From Porphyromonadaceae bacterium (lineage in GTDB: Bacteria; Bacteroidota; Bacteroidia; Bacteroidales; Dysgonomonadaceae), in contig JALHIE010000020.1 of the NCBI GenBank assembly GCA_022840285.1, positions 1 to 36,778 of the forward strand: DNA of 36,778 nt, written 5' to 3'. Made by a program: the position numbers and the translations under genes. This document shows, in pieces, positions 17,992 to 26,287 of this stretch. Numbering within the stretch: the first letter of the stretch is position 1; every line of letters starts with the position of its first letter. The notes beneath the pieces were generated by a model that worked only from the letters and a program-made list of their open reading frames with translations, had not been told where the DNA came from and did no database searches.

Positions 17992-19002
17992 TTAACTAAA
18001 CTTTTTTATAAGTTTGACACCCAATTTCCCTATTCTAAACAGCAAAGGCTTCTGTATAAAAATGAATCTTCCGTTTTCCACAAATTCTCCTCCAAACTTT
18101 GATTTAAATTCGCGTACCCCATAATCTTTATCCGGTTTTCCGGCTCCCATCATATCGAATATGGGGAATCCATGAGTATATGCGTATTCTATACCCGCAA
18201 AGGTAGCCAATGTTGAGGCATGTATGTTTTTATATACCCCGTCCTTTCCACATGCGAACCACTCATAAAGGGAACCATCAGGTAGCCCTACACATACGGT
18301 TCCTCCGATTATCTTACTTTCGTAACTTACCAATAAAAACTTTCCATATTCCTCTTCATTCAACTTTTTAAAAAATTCAAAAGGGAAGAGGGGTGTCTTG
18401 ATCTTGTTCGCGTACAATTTTTCTAAAACGGAATAGTATTGCTCTATATCCGATAATGTCGGGGAACAGATAATTTTAGCTCCGTCACGGAGTGTTACCT
18501 TTATATCCCTCTTTCTACTTTTACCCATGTTCTGTAGGGCAACTTCTTCTGATGAAGTATCTATCTGGAAATTTAAATGCGGTTTATAAATAAATCCTGC
18601 TTGCCTAAAAATATCTTGATATGCGGAATAGTCTGCGAAATTACGACTTTCTATATAGATAGAGTGCCCCTTTAGTAACTTGATACAAGCAGAAAGGATG
18701 GCCTTTAATGCTTCATCCGAAATATCCGATGCTAACAACGGCCCCGAGTTAATAATCGCTCTGCGGGACAAATAACTTTTAATCCTACCTCCATCCTTTT
18801 GAATATATCCTACTATAACTCCCTTTAATATGTCATTTTCGTTTACAGCCACAACAAATGATTCCAGAAAGGATAGCCTATCATAGAAATTGAAACAGGA
18901 CAACGATTGAAAAAACGAACGGTGTTTAGATGATTTCAACAAATCTTTCCACTGTTTTTTATCGATTTCTTCAACCGTATTGCATATAGATATTTGTCTC
19001 AT
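17992..19002 (-). CDS. FemAB/GNAT-like aminoacyl- or acyltransferase
   Basis: Protein of 336 residues with two GNAT-like halves, as in FemAB/FemX proteins that move an amino acid from charged tRNA, and in related capsule acyltransferases. Features are SKHRSFFQSLSCFNFYDRL near the start, then the RR..INSGPLL segment (about 78-92). The region GKSRKRDIKVTLRDGAKI is followed by LPDGSLYEWFACGKDGVYKNIHASTLATFAGIEYA and FDMMGAGKPDKDYGVREFKSKFGGE, which matches the conserved C-terminal FemAB-like core. It is soluble. In this locus it probably decorates the repeat unit with an acyl or amino-acyl group (inference). An AT-rich non-coding stretch with a 12-bp palindrome lies upstream. Confidence 0.75.
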   Translation of the reverse strand: MRQISICNTVEEIDKKQWKDLLKSSKHRSFFQSLSCFNFYDRLSFLESFVVAVNENDILKGVIVGYIQKDGGRIKSYLSRRAIINSGPLLASDISDEALKAILSACIKLLKGHSIYIESRNFADYSAYQDIFRQAGFIYKPHLNFQIDTSSEEVALQNMGKSRKRDIKVTLRDGAKIICSPTLSDIEQYYSVLEKLYANKIKTPLFPFEFFKKLNEEEYGKFLLVSYESKIIGGTVCVGLPDGSLYEWFACGKDGVYKNIHASTLATFAGIEYAYTHGFPIFDMMGAGKPDKDYGVREFKSKFGGEFVENGRFIFIQKPLLFRIGKLGVKLIKKFS

Positions 19003-19140
19003 TACTTGTTCCTCTTTTTTCTAAAATATTCTTTTTAAGTACTAAGTTGAAATTAGTTTAAACTATTATCGATTTTATTTTATTGATAACAAAAACATTA
19101 GCAAAAAATAATTAAAATTAATTGATGTTTCGTACTTAAT
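19003..19140. other. AT-rich intergenic stretch with 12-bp palindrome
   Basis: No gene is seen. It contains the perfect palindrome TAGTTTAAACTA (19054-19065) and, on the minus strand, a TTTTTG some 30 nt before the TA-rich dyad. It could hold a weak internal promoter for the FemAB-like, DUF354 and downstream genes, but no full TAnnTTTG is present. Confidence 0.3.
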
Positions 19141-19222
19141 TTATTTGGTTGATAATATTTTTTATAGATTTGCATTATTTGTTCCGCTACCTGTTGATGT
19201 CCAATCCCAACTCAATACTTCG
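19140..19222 (-). pseudogene. C-terminal remnant of a glycosyltransferase
   Basis: On the minus strand the codons give SIELGLD and, after a frame change, QVAEQIMQIYKKYYQ. This resembles the C-terminus of the intact GT4 at 19993-20934 (ITELGLDNKQVAKRIVEIYEF). No N-terminal part exists, so it is the tail of a lost or replaced glycosyltransferase. The match is short and needs one frameshift, so confidence is moderate. Confidence 0.45.
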
Positions 19223-19246
19223 TTTTCGTTGCAGCTATACCTACTT

Positions 19247-19303
19247 TTATTTAGGAATTTTCGAAACGACATATCTGTATTTCCCGGATAGTGAAATTTT
19301 CAT
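19247..19303 (-). repeat. Mini-ORF copy L (SGKYRYVVSK)
   Basis: An 18-codon minus-strand frame, MKISLSGKYRYVVSKIPK, similar in DNA and peptide to the mini-ORF at 19944-20003. The two flank the DUF1016 remnant. On the plus strand the same DNA reads FETTYLYFPD. I do not recognise a family; it may be a piece of a mobile or modular element. Confidence 0.4.
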
Positions 19304-19328
19304 ACCTTTGATATGGTCGCCCAATCGT

Positions 19329-19920
19329 TTATAGTTTTTCATTTTCAGCTATTCGTTGTTTAAATATCCGTTTTTTTCGCTCTATTTCGTTTGCCAATTT
19401 TTTTTCGGTTGGCAGATATGGCAAATATTTATTGGCAAAAAGCTGTTTATTTTCGCTAAGTACCGAATACTTGACAACGGTACTGTCGGTCTCGGTACAG
19501 AGCAAAATTCCAATGGAAGGATGATATTTCGCTCCAAAGTGCGTACAGACCAATTTTGTTCAGCAGTTTCCTTTAGATAGTATTGTTGTGCTTTTTTGCC
19601 GTACACTCTCATTATAAATCGAATATGAGTCCAAGTCAAATTAGCACACGCGTGTGCCAAATCTTCCCAAATTGGGAATGTAAAATAAAACTGTCGATAA
19701 TCACGTAAAGTACGCGAACTAAATCCTTTTCCGAGTTCTGCCGACAAACGATTTATAATTTCTTTTCCATAATCGGCTCTATTTTTTCCTTCTTGCTCTT
19801 GTTCAACAATTCGTTTCCCAATAAGCCTCTATCATCGAATAAGCTGTTGCAGAATATGCGTTCAGCCTTGCTTGTTCGAGTATGGTTTTTTACATCTTCT
19901 ATAAATCGATTATAACTCAT
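19329..19920 (-). pseudogene. DUF1016/YhcG PD-(D/E)XK nuclease remnant, catalytic core deleted
   Basis: Pieces of a DUF1016 (YhcG) protein appear in order on the minus strand but in different frames. MSYNRFIEDVKN is followed by LEQARLNAYSATAYSMIEAYW, then EQEGKNRADYGKEIINRLSAELGKGFS. Next come RQFYFTFP, LTWTHIRFIMRV and AEQNWSVRTLERN, the well-conserved N-terminal DUF1016 core. Then, with a jump near 19540-19590, PSIGILLCTETDSTVVKYSVL and ENKQLFANKYLPYLPTE end at the stop at 19329. The whole PD-(D/E)XK catalytic region (normally ...DLVFYN...LIDLK...) is absent. At least three frame disruptions are seen. Intact members are linked to mobile elements and restriction-type defence. Here the gene is dead and sits inside a capsule locus. 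Confidence 0.85.
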
Positions 19921-19943
19921 TGTCTAAATTTCATTTTTTCACT

Positions 19944-20003
19944 TCACTTTGAAATTACATATCTAAACTTTCCCGATTTTGGCACTTCTATTCTATCTAC
20001 CAT
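19944..20003 (-). repeat. Mini-ORF copy R (SGKFRYVISK)
   Basis: A 19-codon minus-strand frame, MVDRIEVPKSGKFRYVISK, whose ATG overlaps the last codons of the GT4 gene (stop at 19993). Similar to the copy at 19247-19303. Plus-strand reading gives FEITYLNFPD. Function unknown. Confidence 0.4.
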
Positions 20004-20934
20004 TTTTGCTTTCAACAAATTCGTATATTTCCACAATTCTTTTAGCTACCTGTTTATTGTCTAATCCCAATTCTGTAATTCGTTCACGTCCATTAGTTTT
20101 TTCTTTCTGTTTTGAAAAACTGATTGCTTCCGATAGTTTTGATGCAATTTCGGTTGCATTTCGTTCCGCAATAAAACAGCCTTCCGTTCCTTTAACCACG
20201 TCGGCCACATCTCCAACATCCACACTAACCACGGGCGTTCCGCATAACATCGCCTCTTTGATTACCATGGGCGATGCTTCGTGATGCGAAGTCATCAGTA
20301 AGCAATTGGAAGCGTTCATAAGCAGGTTGACTTCTTTCCGGTTATATCCTTTTAACTCAATAAGCTCACATTCCAGCAATAGATTACAAGCCTGCCGAGC
20401 CAATTCAGGATTTTTAATCGTATTATCGAAAGCACCGGCAAACAACACGTATTTCCCGTTTGCACCCCATCCCAGTAGTTTACGCGCCTCCTCTCTGGAA
20501 AGTACATTGAATTTGTCGAAGTCCACTCCACATGGTTGAACCATGGCATTCCTCCTATGATAGTTTGCCAATTTCAACAACTTATCGCTTACAAAAATGT
20601 TGTATCTCGACAGCCTCATAGAGAATTGGGACAGCGTAAGCAATAGACCTCCCGAATGGATATCGCTTCCATGATAGGTTGTTACTACCGGAACTTTTCG
20701 TTGTAAGTTGGCTAATAGTCCGGACAAACCATAGTGAGCATGTATGATATCCGGTTTGTACTCATTGATTTTTTTCAACAACCCTCGTCTGCAACGTAAA
20801 TATCCGATCGTTCCTCTTCCTTCTATTCCTAAAAAATCAATTTCTATGGCTTGATTTTTTAGGGCATTTGCTTGTTCCAACACAAATGGAGAGAACTTGC
20901 CACTATTATAACTTGCTACTATCAATACTTTCAT
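19993..20934 (-). CDS. Glycosyltransferase family 4
   Basis: GT-B glycosyltransferase of 313 residues, somewhat short for GT4. The N-terminal acceptor domain begins MKVLIVASYNSGKFSPFVLEQANALK and contains DIIHAHYGLSGLLA and VVTTYHGSDIHSGG. The C-terminal donor domain has VLFAGAFDNTIKNPELA and the E-x7-E-like motif EASPMVIKEAMLCGTPVVSVDVGDVADVV (about 225-255). It adds one sugar of the repeat unit on the cytoplasmic face. The start codon overlaps the stop of the Wzy-like gene (ATGA at 20931-20934), indicating translational coupling. The donor sugar is unknown. Its C-terminal coding DNA resembles the remnant at 19140-19222. Confidence 0.9.
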   Translation of the reverse strand: MKVLIVASYNSGKFSPFVLEQANALKNQAIEIDFLGIEGRGTIGYLRCRRGLLKKINEYKPDIIHAHYGLSGLLANLQRKVPVVTTYHGSDIHSGGLLLTLSQFSMRLSRYNIFVSDKLLKLANYHRRNAMVQPCGVDFDKFNVLSREEARKLLGWGANGKYVLFAGAFDNTIKNPELARQACNLLLECELIELKGYNRKEVNLLMNASNCLLMTSHHEASPMVIKEAMLCGTPVVSVDVGDVADVVKGTEGCFIAERNATEIASKLSEAISFSKQKEKTNGRERITELGLDNKQVAKRIVEIYEFVESKNGR

Positions 20935-22205
20935 AATGTTTTTCGTGGATTTGTGATATAATTTCCTCTTCTAAGTATCTGATATTGCTCCATTCTATTT
21001 TTCATAAATTTAATCCTTATCCTATTTACAACTGTAGCCATGTATAATAACATAAATATTCCGGGATTATAGTAGAGATATGAACGATGAGAAAGTATTA
21101 ATATTGCTATTGATAAAAGCAATAAGCCATATTTAAATTTATGGGCCTCTTTTACAATTGAAATAATAACCAGAATGATTATGGTAAAACCCAAAATTCC
21201 AAATCTAAAAAAAATTCCTCTCCAATTTGTTGTTTGAAATTTGGTATGATCAATAAAATATCCCATTCCAAACAGAACATTAGGGCTCTTGACAAATGAG
21301 CTAAATAACTCTTTGTTGGATTCATTTGATCTTTGCTCCACGAGTTCTATTATTCCTGTTTTATTTCCACTATTGTTTTTTATGACCCTACCATAGGTAA
21401 CTTCCCGAAGCGCATTGCCTTTAAATAAAAAAACTAGACCCAATAGCAAAAGAATGGCAATGAATGGTTTTCGCATTTTTTTTAGGAAGAATTTATCCGA
21501 TAAAAAATTGTATAAGAACCCTAAGCCCAAAATTCCGTAGAAAGCTGTAGAAAAAGTTAGAACACCCGTAATCAATAGAAGGAGGTTGTCCTTTTTAGAT
21601 AAATTAAATCTTTCTATTGCTAAAATTAATCCGATGTAGATACCAAAATGTCCGGGTTCTGCAAATACACCGACTATACGCTCTAACCCAAGTGCGCCAA
21701 CTGTCGAAGATCCTCTATACAAACTGATTGCCAAACCATAGATATGATAATTATCCAAAGAGGAATACCTAAAATCAGGTGTATATGTATAGTATGGTAG
21801 TGGAAATTTAATGGCATTTAATACCCAAAAAATCAATGCAAATATAGAAATCCAGACAAATAGTTTTTTTAAATAAAGATAAGATTTGAATACAATAAAG
21901 TCTTTATAGGACAATATTATCAAAAAACAGAGAACCCAGATAAGAGGCCCTATTCTTATCCCGTGAATAGGAGAAAGAATAAAATAAATAATGTATATGA
22001 GTAGAGCTATGGCTATAAAAACTTTGTTTTTTTCTCTAAAAGGAACTATTTTGGCATGATTAGATAACATAAAGGTGCAAAAGGTAGTGGTGGCGAATAA
22101 AATAATATTCTCAATTCCGGCAGGTATTATCCATCTGACGTATGGATTCATTAGCATAAAGATTACCAAAGTCAAGTTTAATGCACAAATCTTTTCAATT
22201 CGCAT
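20931..22205 (-). CDS. wzy: O-antigen/capsule polymerase, Wzy-like membrane protein
   Basis: Protein of 424 residues with 10 or more hydrophobic segments spread over the chain (for example LVIFMLMNPYVRWIIPAGIENIILFATTTFC, FIAIALLIYIIYFILSP, PLIWVLCFLIILSY, FAEPGHFGIYIGLILAIE, LLLLITGVLTFSTAFYGILGLGFLY). The long hydrophilic loop after the middle, and the motif FAEPGHFGIYIGL, are typical of Wzy polymerases of Bacteroidales. Wzy joins lipid-linked repeat units in the periplasm. Sequence conservation in Wzy is poor, so the call rests on topology, that motif and locus context. An O-antigen ligase is the alternative. DNA is strongly AT-rich. Confidence 0.8.
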   Translation of the reverse strand: MRIEKICALNLTLVIFMLMNPYVRWIIPAGIENIILFATTTFCTFMLSNHAKIVPFREKNKVFIAIALLIYIIYFILSPIHGIRIGPLIWVLCFLIILSYKDFIVFKSYLYLKKLFVWISIFALIFWVLNAIKFPLPYYTYTPDFRYSSLDNYHIYGLAISLYRGSSTVGALGLERIVGVFAEPGHFGIYIGLILAIERFNLSKKDNLLLLITGVLTFSTAFYGILGLGFLYNFLSDKFFLKKMRKPFIAILLLLGLVFLFKGNALREVTYGRVIKNNSGNKTGIIELVEQRSNESNKELFSSFVKSPNVLFGMGYFIDHTKFQTTNWRGIFFRFGILGFTIIILVIISIVKEAHKFKYGLLLLSIAILILSHRSYLYYNPGIFMLLYMATVVNRIRIKFMKNRMEQYQILRRGNYITNPRKTL

Positions 22206-22273
22206 AAATAATTATCCAATCGTTATAAAATTGCTCTATATTGTGTTTAGAAATGCAAAAATCACTAGTTAAT

Positions 22274-23437
22274 TTAAGCAGGATTACCAACCAAATTTTC
22301 AATTAATTCAACCTCATATTTAACACGCTCTTCCCAAGTAAAAAAATCATCCATAATGGTTTTTTGCCCATTTCTACCTATTTCTATCCGCTCTCCCTCG
22401 TTTTTAAGAAGATTAGCAATGATAACAGGTAGCTCCGCTATTTCATTATCTTCCACAAGAACTCCATTTACTCCATTTTTTATGAGTTGTGAGGTTGTGC
22501 CTCGATTGAGAGCCACTACAGGTACACCACATATCATGGCTTCAAATACAGGATTACTCAGGCTGCTTAAAGCATTCATACTAATAAAAATATCACCAAT
22601 ATTCATATAAGAGTATATTCTTTTTTGTTCGACTGCCCCAACAAATATTACGGCATGTTCCATATTTAACTCTTTTGTTAAATCATGTAATTTTTTTTTA
22701 TCCGGTCCATCACCAACAATAACCAGTTTTACTTTGCTGTTTAGCTGTAAGATATCGGGCATCGCCTTTATTATCCAATCTACCTGTTTCGAATCTGCCA
22801 ATCTCGAAACGGATAATAGTACGGCTTCTCCATTGGGTGCAAAACACTTCTTTAATTCATCATCGGGGAAATAGTTACTCCACTTTTTATTAATTCCATT
22901 TTTTAAGAAGTGGATTTTTTCTTTTGCCACACCAAAAGAAAGGGCAATTCTATCAGCAGATGTACCATCATCGGTGAGAATATATAAATCCGCTTTCAGC
23001 CAAAATGAAAGTATTGTGAAAAAATTACCCGGCTTAAGTCTATTTTTTTTATAAGAATTACCATAAAGCCTTAATACATATTTTGCTCCAAATAGTTTAG
23101 CAATTATCAAAGCAGGCAGGGCTGTGTAGGTGGTATGCGAGTAAACCACATCGGGCTTGATTTTACGTCCTTGTTTTATTCCCGCAATAAGGAAACAAAG
23201 CACGGTAACCGGATACATCAGTAACAAAATGATTGGCCTTTTCCCTGCTAATGGAGTAGTTATTTGTTTTGTATGGATACCTTCAAAATCCCCTTCTTTT
23301 TGGGCGGAGTTATTGGTGATATAAGTTATGGTATGTCCTTTATCTACAAAGCCCTTAATGGGAAGATATGTGGAAACGCGTCCTTTCCCTTTATCTATAT
23401 CCCACAAGGGTAGCGTTGAGAGATTAAGTATGTTCAT
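22274..23437 (-). CDS. Glycosyltransferase family 4
   Basis: GT-B enzyme of 387 residues, a usual GT4 length. It begins MNILNLSTLPLWDIDKGKGRVSTYLPIKGFVDKGHTITYIT and has PDVVYSHTTYTALPALIIAKLFGAKYVLRLYGNSYKK in the acceptor half. The donor half has LLSVSRLADSKQVDWIIKAMPDI, VKLVIVGDGPDKKKLHDL, the segment NALSSLSNPVFEAMICGVPVVALNRGTTSQLI (E-x7-E region) and GVLVEDNE. It overlaps the Wzx-like gene by 4 nt (ATGA at 23434-23437), so both are translated together. The gap of 68 nt to the Wzy-like gene holds no recognisable signal. Confidence 0.93.
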   Translation of the reverse strand: MNILNLSTLPLWDIDKGKGRVSTYLPIKGFVDKGHTITYITNNSAQKEGDFEGIHTKQITTPLAGKRPIILLLMYPVTVLCFLIAGIKQGRKIKPDVVYSHTTYTALPALIIAKLFGAKYVLRLYGNSYKKNRLKPGNFFTILSFWLKADLYILTDDGTSADRIALSFGVAKEKIHFLKNGINKKWSNYFPDDELKKCFAPNGEAVLLSVSRLADSKQVDWIIKAMPDILQLNSKVKLVIVGDGPDKKKLHDLTKELNMEHAVIFVGAVEQKRIYSYMNIGDIFISMNALSSLSNPVFEAMICGVPVVALNRGTTSQLIKNGVNGVLVEDNEIAELPVIIANLLKNEGERIEIGRNGQKTIMDDFFTWEERVKYEVELIENLVGNPA

Positions 23438-24756
23438 TTTTTGGATTTTTTAATTATGTTAATAACAACAAATAATGAAATGGAGTATTGAACAAACAAT
23501 CCCGCACTATAAGCTGAAACTGTATCTAGAGCATCCCAGTTTAACCAATTTGCCAGGAGAAATGTCATTAGAATAATGAAAAAACGTGACAATTCGAGAA
23601 GGAAGACAAAGGATTGTCTCTCAAAAACGTTAAAAATTCCATCACTTATTGGGCTGTAAACAAACTGTACGAGCAGGTAAAATGCCATAATGCGGGCATA
23701 AACTCCTGCTTGATTCCATTCTACTCCAAAAAAGGTCCTAAATATAAAAGGTCCCAGAAGTATAATAATGGAAAAAGGGACGAGACTTAATTTTGTCAAG
23801 TTTTTTATTACGTTGCGCGTCAACAAATATATTGCTTGCCCACTGTGACTTCCCATTGCCGCGATCTCTGCAAAAAAGACTTTCCCCACAGAATAACCGA
23901 TGAATGTAACCGGTATGGAGAGCATGGTTCGGGCTAACGCAATTTGCCCTGTGGCGGCACTATCAAATTTCCATGCAAAAAAGAATATAGGAATATTACC
24001 CGCAAGTAGCAATAATAGTTGGGAGGGAATTCTGTACTTGGGAAAACTAGAATAGCGTCTCAAAACATATCGGATCTTTAAACGAGAGATAAACCTCTTA
24101 TTGAGAAGAATATCTTTTCTGAAGGTTCTTAGTAAAGAAGTGATACCGCCCATTTCATTTAGGAGATCTCCTACAATAAGTCCTAAGGGCTTTATTCCTA
24201 CAAGTCCCAATCCAATTTTAGCAATGACTCCTATTATCTTCTGCTTGACAGAAGTTTTAGTGAGCGCCGTGAATGCTTTTTTTCTCACACCCCATTGCGA
24301 AAGTAATTCAAAAATTCCATGCCCCAAAAAGGCAATAGGAATAAGCCATATATAAGATATGATACTTTCCATGGACAACAACATCAATATCTGTTTTCCA
24401 CCAATCAGTAGTGTTACAATAAGCAAAACAGACGTAAGGGATAAGAAGCAAAGGGCAGCACACACTATATTTATAGCACTGTTGTCATGTTTGGGTAAAG
24501 GAATTGCCAAAGAATATCTGAATGTGCCAAAAGGAGCTACAATAGCAATTAAAGAAATAAAAACGGCCATCACACCCATCTCTGAAGGAGAGTAGATGCG
24601 TGTGATGATGGGTGTGGTAAGAATTCCGATCAGCCGCCCAATACCCTCACCTGTGGTGAGTTTAGCCATATTAAAGAAGAGCTGCTTCTCTTCATTACTG
24701 CTGAAGAGAGAGGCTAATCTTTCCTTGACTGTTGATTTGATTCTCTGCTTTTTCAT
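23434..24756 (-). CDS. wzx: Oligosaccharide flippase, Wzx-like
   Basis: Polytopic protein of 440 residues of the MOP exporter superfamily that flips the undecaprenyl-linked repeat unit across the inner membrane. It opens with a charged, Ser-rich cytoplasmic stretch and then LTTGEGIGRLIGILTTPIITRIYSPSEMGVMAVFISLIAIVAPFGTFRYSLAIPLPK, a typical Wzx N-terminus. It contains about 12 hydrophobic segments. The neighbouring glycosyltransferase and sugar transferase genes fit the Wzx/Wzy pathway. The start is 16 nt from the stop of the sugar transferase gene. Confidence 0.92.
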   Translation of the reverse strand: MKKQRIKSTVKERLASLFSSNEEKQLFFNMAKLTTGEGIGRLIGILTTPIITRIYSPSEMGVMAVFISLIAIVAPFGTFRYSLAIPLPKHDNSAINIVCAALCFLSLTSVLLIVTLLIGGKQILMLLSMESIISYIWLIPIAFLGHGIFELLSQWGVRKKAFTALTKTSVKQKIIGVIAKIGLGLVGIKPLGLIVGDLLNEMGGITSLLRTFRKDILLNKRFISRLKIRYVLRRYSSFPKYRIPSQLLLLLAGNIPIFFFAWKFDSAATGQIALARTMLSIPVTFIGYSVGKVFFAEIAAMGSHSGQAIYLLTRNVIKNLTKLSLVPFSIIILLGPFIFRTFFGVEWNQAGVYARIMAFYLLVQFVYSPISDGIFNVFERQSFVFLLELSRFFIILMTFLLANWLNWDALDTVSAYSAGLFVQYSISLFVVINIIKKSKK

Positions 24757-24772
24757 TCATAAAATTTATCTC

Positions 24773-26287
24773 CTACCCGCTCCGTTTCCCTTTGAGGACT
24801 ATGTTGCGGACCGCTTTCCAGAAATATTGCCAATCGGTGCTAAGCGGATTTTTTAAATATGCCGTTAAGTATCTCCGCTCGCTTTCCTGAATCTCCTCCA
24901 ATGTTTTCGGCATATCGGCATAAAAGGGTGGCAATAGCCCCGGTTTCGTCTTTATGCGCAACCCCTGCAACTCCTTGTCGTAAAGATGGAAATAATGGCT
25001 GCTGAGCGGGCGCACACCCACCAGCTTCAGGTCGCCCTTGACCCAGTTGAGCAGCATGGGCAACTCGTCCAACCACGTCTTGCGCAGGAAACGCCCCGCG
25101 GGAGTCACCCGATAGTCATAGGCAATCTTTCCCCCGGCGGACAACCCTTCTTGCCGATAGATGTAGGGTTGCAGATACTCGGAGTAGGCGTGCATGGTGC
25201 GGAACTTGTAAACACCGATAATCTCTCCCCCCTTGCCGTGCCGGCGAAGCCGGATCAACGGCCCGGTGGAGGGTTTGTCGTCACGGATGGGGGCTTTTAT
25301 CTTGGAGGCGATCGCGTAAAACCGCCCGTTGCTTACTTCTTCGTATAGCACATCGAATCCCGCCCGATAGAGCCTTCCCAATACCTCCACACGGGTGAGT
25401 GCCCGCAGTTTGCCGCCCGTCGTCCAAAAGTAAAACCCCCGGGTAAGCGACAGCTTGGGAGAGAGACGGTGCCAACAATAATCCAACGCGTAAAGCAGGT
25501 GGTTGATAACCGGGGGGCTCTGACGCAAGACTTTTTCACGACGCAACGCGGCCGTCACGCAATGGCAGGCGATAAAGCCTCCCTCGGGCAGACAGTAGTT
25601 GGTGTAGGAAAAAAGCGTGTTGATATGCCTGATCCTGTTCAGTGAGCGCAAATGAACAACCAGACGCGGTGATCTTATTTTGTGGGCGAGTATATTTTCC
25701 GGATCGGAGGTGTCAATCAAGAGTGTATTTTCAGAGAAAGCATTCTTGTTCTCTTTTAGCCGGCGAACGATGTCTTCACCATCCGCTGACACTTTACGGG
25801 CAAGGGTAAATAAACAGTCAATATCTTTATCCCAAACGGTATTCTGCAAACCGTCTCCCGACTTAAGCCCTATCTCGGTAACATCGTTTAAAGGAGGTTC
25901 CTCATAAAAATAAGGGATTTTCCGATAGACCAGCTTGCGGAGAAGACCGTAGAGCCCCCATTCCAGAAGCACAATGATTCCCGTGGCAAGCAGGATGGAG
26001 TGGTCGAACTCGTAGCCGGGCACGCATCTCCGGTAAAGCAAAAAGAGGAACAACCCCGACAGGACGCCTTGCAGGAATATTCCCGACAACGCATAGCGTA
26101 TCCGCTTATACGAATCGAATTGCAGTTTCCGGGTGATTACCCCAAAAATTACCCAGAGAAAAGCGGACATCACCAGCCAGTACCACCGGGGCAAATCGCC
26201 GAAATAGCGGGCAAGCCAAAACGCGAACAGGGCGATGAGAAAATCACACAGCGCGATAACAACCTCCCTGCGTGAAAAAGATTTCAT
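24773..26287 (-). CDS. Membrane sugar transferase initiating the repeat unit (WbaP/WcaJ type)
   Basis: Polyisoprenyl-phosphate hexose-1-phosphate transferase of about 504 residues. Four hydrophobic segments occupy the first 130 residues, followed by a soluble middle domain and the C-terminal bacterial sugar transferase domain. That domain has YKFRTMHAYSEYL, then RVTPAGRFLRKTWLDELPMLLNWVKGDLKLVGVRPLS, the catalytic and membrane-associated core (Asp-Glu of DELP). The end KTKPGLLPPFY is the conserved PG(L/I) loop. I chose MKSFSRREVV (26287), whose ATG overlaps the stop of the aminotransferase gene (ATGA). The longer frame reaches back into that gene. The enzyme transfers the first sugar-phosphate to undecaprenyl phosphate. 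In place of the often seen RxTSLDELPQ it has RKTWLDELPM. Confidence 0.92.
   Translation of the reverse strand: MKSFSRREVVIALCDFLIALFAFWLARYFGDLPRWYWLVMSAFLWVIFGVITRKLQFDSYKRIRYALSGIFLQGVLSGLFLFLLYRRCVPGYEFDHSILLATGIIVLLEWGLYGLLRKLVYRKIPYFYEEPPLNDVTEIGLKSGDGLQNTVWDKDIDCLFTLARKVSADGEDIVRRLKENKNAFSENTLLIDTSDPENILAHKIRSPRLVVHLRSLNRIRHINTLFSYTNYCLPEGGFIACHCVTAALRREKVLRQSPPVINHLLYALDYCWHRLSPKLSLTRGFYFWTTGGKLRALTRVEVLGRLYRAGFDVLYEEVSNGRFYAIASKIKAPIRDDKPSTGPLIRLRRHGKGGEIIGVYKFRTMHAYSEYLQPYIYRQEGLSAGGKIAYDYRVTPAGRFLRKTWLDELPMLLNWVKGDLKLVGVRPLSSHYFHLYDKELQGLRIKTKPGLLPPFYADMPKTLEEIQESERRYLTAYLKNPLSTDWQYFWKAVRNIVLKGKRSG

Noticed and set aside
19003..19992. Insertion sequence or CRISPR array around the DUF1016 remnant
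   Set aside because: No transposase frame, no terminal inverted repeats and no regularly spaced repeats are seen.
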